Below, one piece after another: positions 21,839 to 21,910 of a DNA stretch of 21,910 nucleotides; within the stretch, counting starts at the first letter, position 1; each line of letters starts with the position of its first letter. The position numbers and the translations under genes were made by a program. This DNA is from an uncultured Clostridia bacterium. Lineage in GTDB: Bacteria > Bacillota > Clostridia > Christensenellales > UBA1242. The stretch is taken from NCBI GenBank assembly GCA_944381225.1, contig CALWKJ010000010.1:1-21910 (forward strand), given 5' to 3'. Under the pieces are notes generated by a model, which had not been told where the DNA came from, did no database searches, and saw nothing but the letters and a program-made list of their open reading frames with translations.

Positions 21839-21910
21839 TTATGGGCCTGTTGGACCTGTTGGACCGGTTGGACCTGTTGGTCCCGTTGGGCCTTCTGCAC
21901 CAGTTGCTCC
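21839..21910 (-). CDS. Collagen-like protein, C-terminal end (partial)
   Basis: The last 23 codons of a minus-strand gene that enters from beyond the window: GATGAEGPTG and then repeated Gly-Pro-Thr triplets, ending GP-TAA at 21839-21841. Gly in every third position with Pro and Thr is the bacterial collagen-like pattern, known from exosporium filaments (BclA type) and other surface proteins of Bacillota. The local GC content is much higher than in the neighbours because of the repeat. The protein ends inside the repeat with no C-terminal trimerisation domain. The rest of the gene is not visible, so its length, signal and function are unknown. Confidence 0.8.
   Translation of the reverse strand, partial: GATGAEGPTGPTGPTGPTGPTGP

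Noticed and set aside
21841..21910. Plus-strand frame starting ATG GGC CTG at the window end
   Set aside because: It is the antisense of the Gly-Pro-Thr repeat; the minus-strand collagen reading is far more convincing.

Overview
The window is AT-rich (roughly a quarter to 30% GC by eye) and densely packed. It looks like a chromosome segment of a low-GC Bacillota, most likely an uncultured Clostridia-like or gut-type lineage. The evidence is a spo0A homologue, a type III glutamine synthetase, a HelD-type RNA polymerase recycling helicase, sigma-A type promoters (TTGACA-17-TATAAT), AGGAGG-type ribosome binding sites on many genes, tRNAs with encoded CCA, and many small T-tailed hairpin terminators. 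Exact taxonomy cannot be read from this sequence. No phage, insertion sequence, CRISPR array or rRNA was seen.

Layout. 1-2242: a short GC-richer edge, tRNA-Met(CAT) with a consensus promoter, gpmI (glycolysis) and a small PH-domain protein, all on the minus strand. 2361-3122: a divergent four-helix membrane protein with a SHOCT tail. 3124-6391: type III glutamine synthetase and a divergent MetK, minus strand. 6548-9558: a plus-strand pair, a compact HipA/CtkA-like kinase followed by HelD, whose promoter overlaps the divergent metK promoter. 9548-13461: a minus-strand cell-wall cluster read in the order Smr-domain protein, GlmU-acetyltransferase/GlmM fusion, M14 carboxypeptidase interrupted by an in-frame TGA, and M19 dipeptidase. 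The last three overlap each other. 13518-14426: a lipoprotein with a C-terminal membrane helix. 14575-15825: tRNA-Leu(CAG) and a family 2 glycosyltransferase with a TPR-like tail. 15835-16890: an exported HExxH protein. 16965-17741: Spo0A with an altered receiver domain. 17965-18459: a cysteine-rich orphan. 18505-20292: a short AlaRS lacking the C-Ala region. 20362-21753: a transglutaminase-like protein. 21839-21910: the C-terminal end of a collagen-like (Gly-Pro-Thr) protein running off the window.

The most interesting points are: (1) one polypeptide joining the GlmU acetyltransferase domain to a complete GlmM, two consecutive steps of UDP-GlcNAc synthesis, without the GlmU uridylyltransferase; (2) Spo0A with Glu where the phosphoacceptor Asp should be, plus one lost acidic-pocket Asp; (3) an M14 peptidase whose frame is perfect except for one TGA, in a window where none of 19 genes ends in TGA; (4) a glnN whose perfect ribosome binding site points to ATT rather than ATG/GTG/TTG; (5) three genes without a ribosome binding site whose predicted promoters would start transcription at or within a base of the ATG, suggesting leaderless mRNAs. 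No wholly new multi-gene system is clearly visible. The fusion, the altered Spo0A and the HipA-like kinase with HelD are the best leads.
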